Positions 50,656 to 60,161 of a stretch of 64,000 bases of DNA are shown here, piece by piece. Under the pieces are notes generated by a model. It was not told the DNA's origin. It did not search any database and saw nothing but the letters and a program-made list of their open reading frames with translations. This DNA comes from Candidatus Gastranaerophilales bacterium (lineage in GTDB: Bacteria > Cyanobacteriota > Vampirovibrionia > Gastranaerophilales > Gastranaerophilaceae), in NCBI GenBank assembly GCA_944324485.1, contig CALUWM010000010.1, forward strand, positions 1 to 64,000, given 5' to 3'. Position 1 is the first letter of the stretch. Each line of letters begins with the position of its first letter. Made by a program: the position numbers and the translations under genes.

Positions 50656-51855
50656 ATGAAAAAATCAATCAAAGATTTAGGCGACATCAAAGGAAAAAGA
50701 GCTCTTGTAAGAGTAGATGTTAATGTTCCTTTAGATGAAAATAACAATGTATCCGATGATACAAGAATTCAAGCAATTATTCCAACCGTAAAATACTTAA
50801 CTGACAAGGGAGCAAAAGTAATCCTAATGGCTCATTTAGGACGTCCAAAAGGTGAAGTTAAACCTGAATTTTCTCTTGCACCAGTTGCATCTCATATGTC
50901 AAAAGTACTTGGACAAGATGTATTATTTATTAAATCATTAGTTGGAAAAGGTGCAGATAAAGAACTTGAAGCACTCAAAGATGGACAAGTTGCACTATTA
51001 GAAAATATAAGATTTTATAAAGAAGAAGAAGCAAAAGATGATGATATGACTTTTGCAAAAGAACTTGCAAAACTAGGGGATTTTTATGTAAATGATGCTT
51101 TTGGGGCAGCTCACAGAAAACATACATCAACTGCAAAATTAGCTCACATACTAAAACCTGCAGTATCAGGTCTTCTAATGGAAAAAGAATTAAGATGTTT
51201 AGGTGATGCCCTAAATAATCCTTCTCATCCTTTCACTGCAATTGTTGGCGGAGCAAAGGTTTCTACTAAAATCGGCGTTTTAGAAAACTTAATTGATAAA
51301 GTTGATAACTTAATCATTGGTGGTGGTATGGCTTACACCTTTGTAAAGGCTAATGGTGGTAAAATAGGTAACTCAATTTGTGAAGATGACCAACTAGAAA
51401 CAGCAAAAGCCATAGAAGCAAAAGCAAAAGCAAAAGGAGTTAATCTGGTTTTAGCAAGCGATGTATTAGTTACAAATGATTTTTCAGGAAACGGCGAAAA
51501 CAAAATAGTAGATGTAAATAATATTCCTGATGGCTTTGAAGGAGTTGACGCAGGACCTGAAACTCAAAAAAGATTTGCAGACGTCATAAAGTCTTCAAAA
51601 ACAATATTAATGAATGGTCCTGTCGGTGCTTTTGAAAATCCAAAATTTGCAGAAGGAACAAAAGCAGTATTAAAAGCAATTGTTGAAGCAACAAAAGAAG
51701 GTGCTACTTCTGTTATTGGTGGTGGCGATTCTGTTTCAGCAGCTAAAAAATTCGCAAAAGCAGAAGATTTTACCCATGTTTCAACAGGCGGGGGAGCTTC
51801 TTTAGAATTCATCGAAGGAAAAGTTCTTCCGGGCGTTGACGCTTTAGACGATTAA
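50656..51855 (+). CDS. pgk: Phosphoglycerate kinase
   Basis: 399 aa, normal length. Converts 1,3-bisphosphoglycerate and ADP to 3-phosphoglycerate and ATP in glycolysis. Motifs: KRALVRVDVNVPLDENN, MAHLGRPKG (substrate-binding His and Arg), LLENIRFYKEEE, VNDAFGAAHRKHTS, AIVGGAKVSTKIGV, LIIGGGMAYTF, GPVGAFE, and the nucleotide-binding SVIGGGDSVSAAKKF. SD AAGGAG 8 nt before ATG. Followed by a strong terminator, so monocistronic or with 50332. Confidence 0.97.
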   Translation: MKKSIKDLGDIKGKRALVRVDVNVPLDENNNVSDDTRIQAIIPTVKYLTDKGAKVILMAHLGRPKGEVKPEFSLAPVASHMSKVLGQDVLFIKSLVGKGADKELEALKDGQVALLENIRFYKEEEAKDDDMTFAKELAKLGDFYVNDAFGAAHRKHTSTAKLAHILKPAVSGLLMEKELRCLGDALNNPSHPFTAIVGGAKVSTKIGVLENLIDKVDNLIIGGGMAYTFVKANGGKIGNSICEDDQLETAKAIEAKAKAKGVNLVLASDVLVTNDFSGNGENKIVDVNNIPDGFEGVDAGPETQKRFADVIKSSKTILMNGPVGAFENPKFAEGTKAVLKAIVEATKEGATSVIGGGDSVSAAKKFAKAEDFTHVSTGGGASLEFIEGKVLPGVDALDD

Positions 51856-51875
51856 TTTGTTTTAAAATAAAAATA

Positions 51876-51902
51876 AAAAAACCGTCAAATTGACGGTTTT
51901 TT
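51876..51902 (+). terminator. Rho-independent terminator after pgk
   Basis: Arms AAAAAACCGTCA (51876-51887) and TGACGGTTTTTT (51891-51902) with a 3-nt loop and T6 tail. Ends 47 nt after the pgk stop. The A-tract also allows function on the minus strand. Confidence 0.9.
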
Positions 51903-52006
51903 ATTTCATACATATAGATGATTTTTTGTTTATGATATTAAAGCATAATCATATAGAATCGATAGCTTGATAGTATGATATTTTTCTGTCAAAGCAAGGA
52001 TTATAA

Positions 52007-53674
52007 ATGTTAAAACAAAAAACTAAATTTCCCCAAAGAAAAGACGATACGACCATGACAAATTCTGAAAAAACACTGGAATTAGCAGTTGCAGCTCATC
52101 AAAGATATCTTCTAAAAGCAACCAATGAAGATTTAACAACAGCAATAAACTGCTATATCGAAACAATTAAAGAAAACCCCGAACAGACAAGTGCATATTA
52201 CAGGCTTGCAACACTTCTGCATAAAAATGGTCAAATAGGCGTGCAAAGTGCTATTGAACAATGCTCAAAAGCGGTAAAAATCAATCCAGATGATGCCAAT
52301 GCCCATATGTATCTGGGATATTTTTTATCTTTAAATTCAGAATTTGAAAAAGCAAAAGAAGAGTTTAAAACAGCTATAAAATTGAAACCTTCAACTTCAA
52401 GAACTCGTCTTGTTCTTGCTTTAACTTGCTTAGAAAAAATAAAAAACTCAACAGAAAAAAAATCAATTAACGACTTCACAAATGCTCTTTATTACGGAAT
52501 AACCGGTACTTTAATGAGCTTATTTGACAAAGCAAGTATAAAAATGTTGGCAAGAAACATTGCTGACGATATTAATTTCACAAAATACAAGGCAATAGGT
52601 GAATTTTTTGAAAAAATAAATTCAGAAAAAAAGGCCTACGATATATATCTAAATGCCGTTGATAACTCTAAAAAATCAATCAGCCTTTATGAAAGAATGG
52701 CACGTATTGCAATAAAGAAAAATCGTTATGACATAGCATTTGATTGCTTAAATAATGTCGTTGTTTTGTCAGATAATGATCCAATGAAGGTTGTTAATGT
52801 TATCGAATTTGTTGAACAATACCAAACTGATAAAGTTGACGAATTAATTGATTACTATACTATTTTAGCGAATAAATACCCCGAACTTTCGAAATGTTAT
52901 TACGAATTAGGGCATTTATACCTGAAAAAAGACGAAAAAATAAATGCCCTAAGTGCATTCAAACTCGCCTTAAAGTATGACGAAAATAACCCATATTACC
53001 AAAATTCACTTGCATACGCATATGTTCAACTTGAACAATATGATAGTGCAATTGAACTTTATAAAAAAGCACTTGAGGCTAATCCTAACGATGAGTGGAC
53101 ATCGGTAGTAGCTCAAGCTTTAGCTGCAATATATCATCAAATCAAAGGAAACTCCGAAGCTGCAATCTCTATGCTTCAAAACAGCTTACTATTAACTAAA
53201 AATAAATCACAAATCCATGAAGCAATTGCAGATATATATTATGATATTGAAAATCTGGATAATGCCATTGAATACTATAATTTAGCTTTAAATGAAGATT
53301 CGGACAATCCCAAAATATATTCACGACTTGCAATGGCTTATTGGGAAAAAGATTGCATAGAAAAAGCAATAATATTCTACTCTAAAGCAATTGAGCTGGA
53401 TTCAAGCTACGATATAGCATATAACAATCTTGGAGTTGTATTCCTTGATGGTCTTGGAGATGCAAACAGAGCAGCAGAATACTTTAAAACAGCTATTGAG
53501 ATTAATCCTGAATATGTGCTTGCGCACTTCAATTTGGCAAGAAGTCACGAAATACTAAATGAAAAAATTACAGCCGCAAAACAATATCAAAAAGCTTTAA
53601 ACTTAAATAAAGAAAAAAATGAGCTAGATAACAAAATCATAGAAGAAAGACTATACAAACTTTTTGAAGCTTAA
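52007..53674 (+). CDS. Cytoplasmic TPR-repeat protein
   Basis: 555 aa. No signal peptide or membrane helix. TPR units run from about residue 30 to 540, for example QTSAYYRLATLLHKNGQIGV, DANAHMYLGYFLSLNSEFEK, NPYYQNSLAYAYVQLEQYDS, AYNNLGVVFLDGLGDANRAA. Acts as a protein-binding scaffold; partner unknown. SD AAGGA 7 nt before ATG supports the first Met; MTNSEKTLEL at residue 17 is an alternative. Starts a three-gene run with another TPR protein and a GGDEF protein. Confidence 0.85.
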   Translation: MLKQKTKFPQRKDDTTMTNSEKTLELAVAAHQRYLLKATNEDLTTAINCYIETIKENPEQTSAYYRLATLLHKNGQIGVQSAIEQCSKAVKINPDDANAHMYLGYFLSLNSEFEKAKEEFKTAIKLKPSTSRTRLVLALTCLEKIKNSTEKKSINDFTNALYYGITGTLMSLFDKASIKMLARNIADDINFTKYKAIGEFFEKINSEKKAYDIYLNAVDNSKKSISLYERMARIAIKKNRYDIAFDCLNNVVVLSDNDPMKVVNVIEFVEQYQTDKVDELIDYYTILANKYPELSKCYYELGHLYLKKDEKINALSAFKLALKYDENNPYYQNSLAYAYVQLEQYDSAIELYKKALEANPNDEWTSVVAQALAAIYHQIKGNSEAAISMLQNSLLLTKNKSQIHEAIADIYYDIENLDNAIEYYNLALNEDSDNPKIYSRLAMAYWEKDCIEKAIIFYSKAIELDSSYDIAYNNLGVVFLDGLGDANRAAEYFKTAIEINPEYVLAHFNLARSHEILNEKITAAKQYQKALNLNKEKNELDNKIIEERLYKLFEA

Positions 53675-53698
53675 TAAATAAAATAACCGTCACCAAAA

Positions 53699-54760
53699 AT
53701 GAAAAAATTAAAAAAAATATTCGAATCAACCTTAGCAAAAGTGATAAGTGCAGTACTTATCATACTTTTTGCATTAAGTGTTTTTGTTTTTTTTGATTTT
53801 TATAAAAGAGAAATAAACAAATTTAGAGGATATTACTGGATTTATAAGGGTGATAAAGCATTTAAAAAACAAGATTTATCAAAAGCAATTTATTTCTATG
53901 AAACAGGTATAAAGCTTCATCCAAAGCATTACAAAGCAATGTACAACCTTGCAAACATCTATGTTGTATATGAAGACTATTATTCCGCGTTAAAAAACTA
54001 CGAAAAAGCACTTCTGGTAAAACCGGATTATGAAGTTGCAAGAATTGACTATGCTATAATTTTGTCTGAAACATATAAAACCGATGAAGCGATAAAACAA
54101 TATAAAAAAGTTATCTCAAATAGACCACATTTTATAAGGATTCCATTTTTAGTAGACAGCAAAAAATCCTACATACACAATAGAGGGGTCGCATATTACA
54201 ATATGGGATTAGCTTATCGTACAAAATCACTTTTAGCAGGATTAAATCAAGATTCAAGCAGATACTATCTGCAAAAAGCAAGCGAGTCGTATGAAGAAGC
54301 AGTAAGTATATTAAAAACATATAATTCAAACTATAATCTCGGATTAATACATCAACTTTTAAGAAATCATAATCAAGCGGGATATTATTACTGCAAAGCA
54401 ATGGAAATAGAGCCTTTTGAGTATGAAGCACATTTCAATCTTGCAATAATTTTAAAAGATATGAAAGATTACAGAGGAGCAGCTGAAGAATTTAAAAAAG
54501 CAGCCTTAATATTAAATCTTAAAAATGACCCTGATAAAACACGTTATATTTTTGATATTTTAAGTGAAGTCAATCAAAAAATTGCAATTTATAGCGACAA
54601 AGAATATTTTGAAAAAATCAAGGAACAAGAAGAAAACACACCTGCAAAATACAAAGCCGGAAAACTCATACTTGATAATAATGACAAAAACATACAAAAA
54701 GAATTAATCCAAGATTTTAAAATATGCGAAGGCAGAAAGGTTTTTATGGGTGATATTTAA
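53699..54760 (+). CDS. Membrane-anchored TPR protein
   Basis: 353 aa. N-terminal membrane helix at about 14-34 (VISAVLIILFALSVFVFFDF) followed by TPRs outside the membrane: GDKAFKKQDLSKAIYFYETG, HYKAMYNLANIYVVYEDYYS, YEVARIDYAIILSETYKTDE, AYYNMGLAYRTKSLL. Tyr-rich throughout. No SD; the gene lies 24 nt after the previous TPR gene. Its TAA is followed at once by the ATG of the GGDEF gene, so the three probably form an operon in which the TPR proteins sense or scaffold for the cyclase (inference). Confidence 0.85.
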   Translation: MKKLKKIFESTLAKVISAVLIILFALSVFVFFDFYKREINKFRGYYWIYKGDKAFKKQDLSKAIYFYETGIKLHPKHYKAMYNLANIYVVYEDYYSALKNYEKALLVKPDYEVARIDYAIILSETYKTDEAIKQYKKVISNRPHFIRIPFLVDSKKSYIHNRGVAYYNMGLAYRTKSLLAGLNQDSSRYYLQKASESYEEAVSILKTYNSNYNLGLIHQLLRNHNQAGYYYCKAMEIEPFEYEAHFNLAIILKDMKDYRGAAEEFKKAALILNLKNDPDKTRYIFDILSEVNQKIAIYSDKEYFEKIKEQEENTPAKYKAGKLILDNNDKNIQKELIQDFKICEGRKVFMGDI

Positions 54761-56143
54761 ATGGAACTTGAAACTTTATATAATTTTTCATATACACTCG
54801 TCAAATCATTCGAAGAAGCAAAAGATAGAAATGATTTAATTGAAAGCTTTTCAAAAGCCTTAAGATTGTTTTTTTCCATCGAAGATTTAAAAATTTATCT
54901 TATGGACGAGTATTCATTCCTTTTAAAAGACTTTACAAAACCTTGGGAAAATCTTGCCCATAATGAAGAAAATGCCGAAATAAAACAAGAGTTTGACAAC
55001 TTTCTAATTCAAAAAAGTACATTTGAAATAAAAGAAAATATTTTATATTTTCCCATTTGCCAAAAAAATAAAACTCTTGGCATAGTTAAGATTAAATCAA
55101 GCGAAAAAATAAATCCTAACAATGATTTATTTAAAATTTTGCCACTCGTAATAGCTCAAATTTCTATGTTGACTGCAACTTTAAAAAATAAAGAAATGAT
55201 TAAAATCAGCTCTAAATTTCATCAAACTGTAAGAAATATTGCAAAAATAACTGAAACACAATATGAACTAGACTACATTCTACCCATAATGGGCGAAATG
55301 ATTGACCAATTTATATCAGAACATTTAATATATATTTTTATAAAAAATAAAAATAAAAAAGAATATAAATTAATCTGGCCAAAAAACTGTTCAGATAACA
55401 AAATATATGAATATCTGGAAGAAATAACACCAAAATCATCAACAATAATTAAACAAGAGGGGAAAATGGGAATTTTTCCGCTTATAGTTGATTCTAGGGC
55501 CTATGGAGCTATTGTTGCATATAATCATTTCGATAAAATAACAAAAAAAGAAATTGAATATCTGGAAGAAATAAAACAACAAGCTCAAATTACCTTATCA
55601 AAGGCAAAATCTTATGTTGAAGTACTGGAATATGCAACAATTGACGCCTTAACTGGATATAACAATCGTCATCAATTTGAAAAAAGATTAAAGGAAACAA
55701 CAGCAGCAGCAAAAAGACAAAATCAACCACTTTGTTGCATAATGTCCGATATTGATTTTTTCAAAAAAGTTAACGACACATATGGCCATGCGGTTGGAGA
55801 TTGCGTTTTAAAAACAGTGGCAAAAACAATAAAAAAAGAATTAAGAGAAGAAGATATTGCCTCAAGGTATGGCGGAGAAGAGTTTATATTTTTGCTTCCC
55901 CATACAAAACTTGAAGAAGCGGTTGTAGTTGCTGAAAGACTAAGAAATCAAGTAGAAAAGAAAAAAATAAATATAGAAGAATACAATATAAAAGACACTA
56001 AAGAAATTTCCGTAACAATTTCCATAGGTGTAAGTGAGTATAACAAAAACGACAAAGAACCACAGGCATTATACCAAAAAGCTGATGCTGCCTTGTACAA
56101 AGCAAAAGAAAATGGAAGAAACCGAGTTATTATTTATGAATAG
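54761..56143 (+). CDS. GAF-like/GGDEF diguanylate cyclase
   Basis: 460 aa. An N-terminal sensor region of about 280 residues holds two GAF-like parts (about 15-140 and 165-280), then a GGDEF domain (about 290-460). Active site RYGGEEFIFLLP (GGEEF), metal Asp in MSDIDFFKKVNDTYGHAVGD, and an inhibitory I-site REED five residues before GGEEF. DALTGYNNRHQFEKRL opens the domain. Should make c-di-GMP with product inhibition. No EAL domain in the window, but an HD-GYP phosphodiesterase lies 2.2 kb away on the other strand. Confidence 0.93.
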   Translation: MELETLYNFSYTLVKSFEEAKDRNDLIESFSKALRLFFSIEDLKIYLMDEYSFLLKDFTKPWENLAHNEENAEIKQEFDNFLIQKSTFEIKENILYFPICQKNKTLGIVKIKSSEKINPNNDLFKILPLVIAQISMLTATLKNKEMIKISSKFHQTVRNIAKITETQYELDYILPIMGEMIDQFISEHLIYIFIKNKNKKEYKLIWPKNCSDNKIYEYLEEITPKSSTIIKQEGKMGIFPLIVDSRAYGAIVAYNHFDKITKKEIEYLEEIKQQAQITLSKAKSYVEVLEYATIDALTGYNNRHQFEKRLKETTAAAKRQNQPLCCIMSDIDFFKKVNDTYGHAVGDCVLKTVAKTIKKELREEDIASRYGGEEFIFLLPHTKLEEAVVVAERLRNQVEKKKINIEEYNIKDTKEISVTISIGVSEYNKNDKEPQALYQKADAALYKAKENGRNRVIIYE

Positions 56144-56871
56144 TTCTCTTTTTTAATCCACCAAAACATATTTAAACCATAAATATAAACATTAAAAAAT
56201 AAAACTGCCATTATTAAAATAGAGTTCGAAGTTAAAATAAACCCGCCCAACACTACAAAAAAAGCAATTAAATAGCCTTTTATTCCATTATTTTTATAAC
56301 AGTTTAAAAACAAATCCAAAAATTTTTCCTCCGGCTTTTTAAAATAAAAAGCTTGTTGAGAATAATTAAAAAATGGAATTAAAACAAGCGTATTAATTGT
56401 ATATATTAAAAGAACTTTAAATGACAAAAGACTTTGCAAAAAACTCATAGTGCCATATGGAAAATTAAAAAGCGAACTTAAAGACACTGGTGCAAAAATA
56501 TGACACAAAACAAATGCCGGAACATAACCTATAATTGAAAATAATGCAACATAAGTTATCCAAAGAGCGAGATCTTTTTCTTTTTGTTTTGCAATTTCAT
56601 AACATTCTTTTAAGCTAATAGCATTTTTATTATAAAAATAATTTGCTGCAACATTTAAGCTGTACGTTATTAAAATACCTCTCCAAAAAGAATAAAAAAT
56701 ACAAGGAATAGTTACCAAAATCCCTAAAATTGCAAAAAAAGGATTTATAAACATAAAAAACATTACAAAAAAACCTAAGAGACCTATCAAAACAGGCTTT
56801 ATCAACAAAATAAAATATTCTTTTATATATTTTTTAAAGAAATCTAAACTTAATTTTAATAACGCTTCCAT
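56134..56871 (-). CDS. Polytopic membrane protein, unknown
   Basis: 245 aa, about six hydrophobic helices (for example PVLIGLLGFFVMFFMFINPF, FAILGILVTIPCIFYSFWRG, GYLIAFFVVLGGFILTSNSI). The N-terminal amphipathic helix LDFFKKYIKEYF and the FWRG turn recall DUF4013/DUF975-type proteins, but not strongly enough to assign. Its ATG directly precedes the stop triplet of the upstream membrane gene (ATAAATG), so the two are coupled and may form a complex. Convergent with the GGDEF gene, 10-nt overlap. Confidence 0.7.
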   Translation of the reverse strand: MEALLKLSLDFFKKYIKEYFILLIKPVLIGLLGFFVMFFMFINPFFAILGILVTIPCIFYSFWRGILITYSLNVAANYFYNKNAISLKECYEIAKQKEKDLALWITYVALFSIIGYVPAFVLCHIFAPVSLSSLFNFPYGTMSFLQSLLSFKVLLIYTINTLVLIPFFNYSQQAFYFKKPEEKFLDLFLNCYKNNGIKGYLIAFFVVLGGFILTSNSILIMAVLFFNVYIYGLNMFWWIKKENYS

Positions 56872-57636
56872 TTATTCTCCTTGAAATTTTTTTGCAACGA
56901 TTATTTGAGCTCCAAGATATAAAGTTGCAAAAAAGTATATTGAATACAAACTTAAAACAGAATCAAGAAATTCAACTGTTTGAACCAAAAACAAATTTTT
57001 AAAAAACGAAAACAAATACACTAATAAAACTAAAATTATAAACTTAAATATAAAAGCAACTAAATATACAATCAAAATTAAAGGAAAAGTATAAAGAAAT
57101 TTTTTAAAGAAAAGTTTAATAGAATCCATAACCGCAACAAACATGTTTTTATTTTGTTGGGATATTTTAACCATAGAAAAACTTAAAGAAACGTAAAAAA
57201 TAATTGAAAAAATACTCACAACCCTCTGTAAAATCAAAGTATACTGAGGAAAAAATTTAGAAGCAAAATACCCTAAAATAAAAACTAAAAAAGGAATTAA
57301 ATTAAAAAAAGCAAGCACTAAAAGAGCTTTTATTGTCTTTAAATTTGAAAAATCAGCTCCGCTAAACTCATTAGATAAAAAAGAAAAAATCTTTTTAAAC
57401 ATAAAAAATAAGCCAACAAAGTATAAAACTATTGCGACTGTAAATCGAAAAATGCTTCCGAAGCTATACATTCCTTGCCCAAAAGCAAATAATGCAAACA
57501 TAAGCTCTATATAACTAATAATCTGAATTACAATCATGGTCCACACATGAGGCATTAAGTTTCTTAATTTTTCAAACGCAAACTTAAAAGAATCAACTAT
57601 TATATTGAATAAACCTTGAAAATAATTAATTACCAT
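56872..57636 (-). CDS. Polytopic membrane protein, unknown, partner of the next gene
   Basis: 254 aa, about six helices, many Phe and Ile. An amphipathic N-terminus (FNIIVDSFKFAFEKLRNLMP) is followed by TMIVIQIISYIELMFALFAF, VAIVLYFVGLFFMF and later long helices (FPLILIVYLVAFIFKFIILV). Overall layout resembles 56134-56871, suggesting distant paralogues; no family recognised. Divergent from the PHP gene, with a 54-nt gap holding a promoter-like TATACA. Confidence 0.7.
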   Translation of the reverse strand: MVINYFQGLFNIIVDSFKFAFEKLRNLMPHVWTMIVIQIISYIELMFALFAFGQGMYSFGSIFRFTVAIVLYFVGLFFMFKKIFSFLSNEFSGADFSNLKTIKALLVLAFFNLIPFLVFILGYFASKFFPQYTLILQRVVSIFSIIFYVSLSFSMVKISQQNKNMFVAVMDSIKLFFKKFLYTFPLILIVYLVAFIFKFIILVLLVYLFSFFKNLFLVQTVEFLDSVLSLYSIYFFATLYLGAQIIVAKKFQGE

Positions 57637-57690
57637 ATTAAAATCTCCTTAATAGGATTATACAATTTTTAAAGGTGCTTAGGCAATACA

Positions 57691-58335
57691 ATGAATATCA
57701 AAGAATTATTTTTAAATTTTCAAAAAGAAGACTTTTATTCAAAAATAAATCTTCATATACATTCGAACTACTCTGATGGTCAAAAAGACTTTGATTTTCT
57801 TGTTGAACAAGCAAAAACACTTAAAATGAAATATATTTCGATTACTGACCACAATACCGTTGAGGGTTATAAAAATTCGAAATACATAAATGATCCGATT
57901 TTAATAAAAGGTGTTGAATTTGACTGTTTTTGCAAAATGTCTCTTTTGCATATTTTAGGTTATGGAATAGACATTGAAAACGAAAATTTAAACAAAATAT
58001 GCGGAAAAAATGAAAAAGAAACAAAAGATGATTTTATAAGACTATTTAAATCAAGACATCCCAAAAAAGTTATTAAAGCAATACATGATGCAGGCGGAAT
58101 TGCTGTTTTGGCTCATCCATGCTGTTGTAATGTAATATCTTTATATCATTTTGTAAAATGCCTTAAAAACTACGGTCTAGACGGTCTTGAAACATACTAT
58201 CCATATGATCGTTTTAGAAGCATAATAAAATTCAGCTCCAGACAATCACCATTCAAAATAGCCGAAAAATTAAATCTTATTAAAACCGGAGGTTCAGATG
58301 AACACAAAGACCTTCTTAATCATAACTGTTATTGA
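57691..58335 (+). CDS. PHP-domain phosphoesterase (YciV/TRPH-like)
   Basis: 214 aa. PHP motifs in order: INLHIHSNYSDGQK (metal His pair), ISITDHNTVEGY, IKGVEFDCFC, AVLAHPCC and TGGSDEHKD. Family members release phosphate from 3',5'-bisphosphonucleotides or trim short RNA. Shorter than the usual 270-290 aa, mainly because the insert and C-terminus are reduced; the last metal motif is only 11 residues from the end. Overlaps the HD-GYP gene by 20 nt (convergent). Confidence 0.85.
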   Translation: MNIKELFLNFQKEDFYSKINLHIHSNYSDGQKDFDFLVEQAKTLKMKYISITDHNTVEGYKNSKYINDPILIKGVEFDCFCKMSLLHILGYGIDIENENLNKICGKNEKETKDDFIRLFKSRHPKKVIKAIHDAGGIAVLAHPCCCNVISLYHFVKCLKNYGLDGLETYYPYDRFRSIIKFSSRQSPFKIAEKLNLIKTGGSDEHKDLLNHNCY

Positions 58336-59431
58336 TTTCTTTATATAAAGTCGAATATTTCATATAATATTCTTCCGGATTATCTTTAGCAGCTTTAATT
58401 ACATCTTGAATTTCTACAAATTTTTGTGCAAGCTGAGGATCAAATTGGCTCCCTGCGCATTTATCTATTTCATTTATAGCTGTCTCATGGGTCAAAGCAA
58501 CCCTATATGAACGAGTAGAAGTCATTGCATCATAAGTATCCGCAATAGCAATAACTCTTGCCGCAAAAGGTATATCTTCACCTTTCAATCCATCAGGATA
58601 TCCCCTTCCATCCCATCTTTCATGGTGATGTTTAACTCCGGGGGAAATCTCATGAAGTTTTTTAATACTTGCAATCAACCTTTCTGAATTTGAAGGATGA
58701 GACTTCATTATTGCAAATTCATTATCGGTCAATTTTCCGGGTTTGCATAATATAGCCTGCGGAATGGCAATTTTACCTATATCATGCAATAAACCCGCTG
58801 TTTCGATTTGTTCCAGCTGATTTTCGGGAACTTTTAATTCCTTAGCTAAAATAATCGAATACAAAGTAACCCTCATTGAATGGCCATGTGTATATGGATC
58901 TTTAGCATCCAAAGCAGAAGCTATGGATTTAATAGTTTTATAAAATAATTCTTTTAAATCTTTTAAAATCATTGATTTTGAACTTGCAAGGTCAAATTTA
59001 TCCAAACCGTTTTTAACTATTTCTTGAAGCTCTTGAGGATCAAAAGGTTTTAAAATATACTGAAACAGATTACATTTATTAACTGCGTCTGTTATTATTT
59101 CGACATCAGAAAAGCCCGTCAAAAGAATTTTTATTACATCAGGAGCAATGTTATTAGCTTCTTCAAGAAATTTTGTACCTTCCATAATAGGCATTTTATG
59201 GTCTGAAACAATTAAAGAAATATCATTTATATTTCTTTTTAATATTTCCAAACCTTCAAGACCATTTGAAGCAGTTAAAATAGTATATTTACCCCTAAAA
59301 GTTCTTTTTAAAAGCTGCAAATTATTAATTTCATCATCCACAATTAAAATAGTGTGTTCGTTATGCACCGATGTTGCACTAATTAAATCACCAACACTAT
59401 TTAAAAATAAATCATTTTTGACATTTAACAC
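58316..59431 (-). CDS. Response regulator with HD-GYP output (RpfG type)
   Basis: 371 aa, GTG start at 59431 with SD GAGG 8 nt upstream. Receiver domain (about 27-145: TILIVDDEINNLQLLKRTFR, phospho-acceptor Asp in IVSDHKMPIMEG, Thr in LLTGFSD, Lys in YILKPFD). HD-GYP domain (about 165-360) with HGHSMRV, LLHDIGKIAIP and HHERWDGRGYPDGLKGEDIP; the GYP triad is complete, so c-di-GMP hydrolysis is expected. No kinase is adjacent; the degenerate kinase at 45799 cannot serve it. Confidence 0.95.
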   Translation of the reverse strand: MLNVKNDLFLNSVGDLISATSVHNEHTILIVDDEINNLQLLKRTFRGKYTILTASNGLEGLEILKRNINDISLIVSDHKMPIMEGTKFLEEANNIAPDVIKILLTGFSDVEIITDAVNKCNLFQYILKPFDPQELQEIVKNGLDKFDLASSKSMILKDLKELFYKTIKSIASALDAKDPYTHGHSMRVTLYSIILAKELKVPENQLEQIETAGLLHDIGKIAIPQAILCKPGKLTDNEFAIMKSHPSNSERLIASIKKLHEISPGVKHHHERWDGRGYPDGLKGEDIPFAARVIAIADTYDAMTSTRSYRVALTHETAINEIDKCAGSQFDPQLAQKFVEIQDVIKAAKDNPEEYYMKYSTLYKEINNSYD

Positions 59432-59559
59432 TATATTATCCTCGTATGCCGTAATTTTACAGCTTCCATTTTTATATCGACATAATTTTAAAATTCTTTA
59501 ATTTATAAGTTAAGTTTTGTTAACAATATAATAACAGATTTTTAATTTTTTAACATCAA

Positions 59560-59587
59560 AAAGCCCCCTCAACTTGAGCAGGGCTTT
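59560..59587 (-). terminator. Terminator of the coiled-coil gene at 59607
   Basis: Arms AAAGCCC (59560-59566) and GGGCTTT (59581-59587) with an inner CTCAA/TTGAG extension. On the minus strand it is followed by T5 and AT-rich sequence. Confidence 0.8.
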
Positions 59588-59606
59588 ACACTTTTTTATC
59601 TCTCTC

Positions 59607-60026
59607 TTATTGGAAATATCCAAAACTATCTTCAATATTTTTTTGATGTAATTCTTTTAATGATTCTGTATCAGCTTTCATAGCTTCCAATCTTGTTGAT
59701 AAATTATCATTTTCAAGTTGAATATCTGTTTCATAATCTGTTGCAGCATTTTCTTCTGCTTCAACTTCATCGTCTTCCATGTCTCTTAATTCTTTTAATT
59801 CCGTCATTAGGTCTTCATATTCTTTGCTTGAATTTTCTTCATCAAGAGAATCGATTTTATTTCTTATTTTTTCTTCTTCAACTTGATATTTTGCACGAAT
59901 TTCAGAAATTTTTGCAGAAGAATGTTTCTGTTTAAGACGAATTGCCATGCTATTTTTTGTAATTTGATTTTCAATATCACTTGCATTTGCGTCATTATTC
60001 ATTATATTCAATAAATCTATTAACAT
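59607..60026 (-). CDS. Acidic coiled-coil protein, unknown
   Basis: 139 aa, no signal peptide. N-terminal hydrophobic stub (LIDLLNIMN), then long heptads (KISEIRAKYQVEEEKIRNKI, YEDLMTELKELRDMEDDEVE) and a second helix (LSTRLEAMKADTESLKELHQ), ending DSFGYFQ. Strongly acidic in the middle. The short hydrophobic end and helical body resemble type III export substrates or chaperones, but this is not diagnostic. Single gene with its own terminator. Weak SD (AGAAAG). Confidence 0.7.
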   Translation of the reverse strand: MLIDLLNIMNNDANASDIENQITKNSMAIRLKQKHSSAKISEIRAKYQVEEEKIRNKIDSLDEENSSKEYEDLMTELKELRDMEDDEVEAEENAATDYETDIQLENDNLSTRLEAMKADTESLKELHQKNIEDSFGYFQ

Positions 60027-60161
60027 ATTTTTACTTTCTATAATATCTACATATTAATAAAAACAAATATATAAATGTTATTTCAAAAATATATATTTTA
60101 GTTACATTTCTTAACATATATCAAGCAAAGTGTTTATTCGCTAGCAGATATCGCAATAAAT

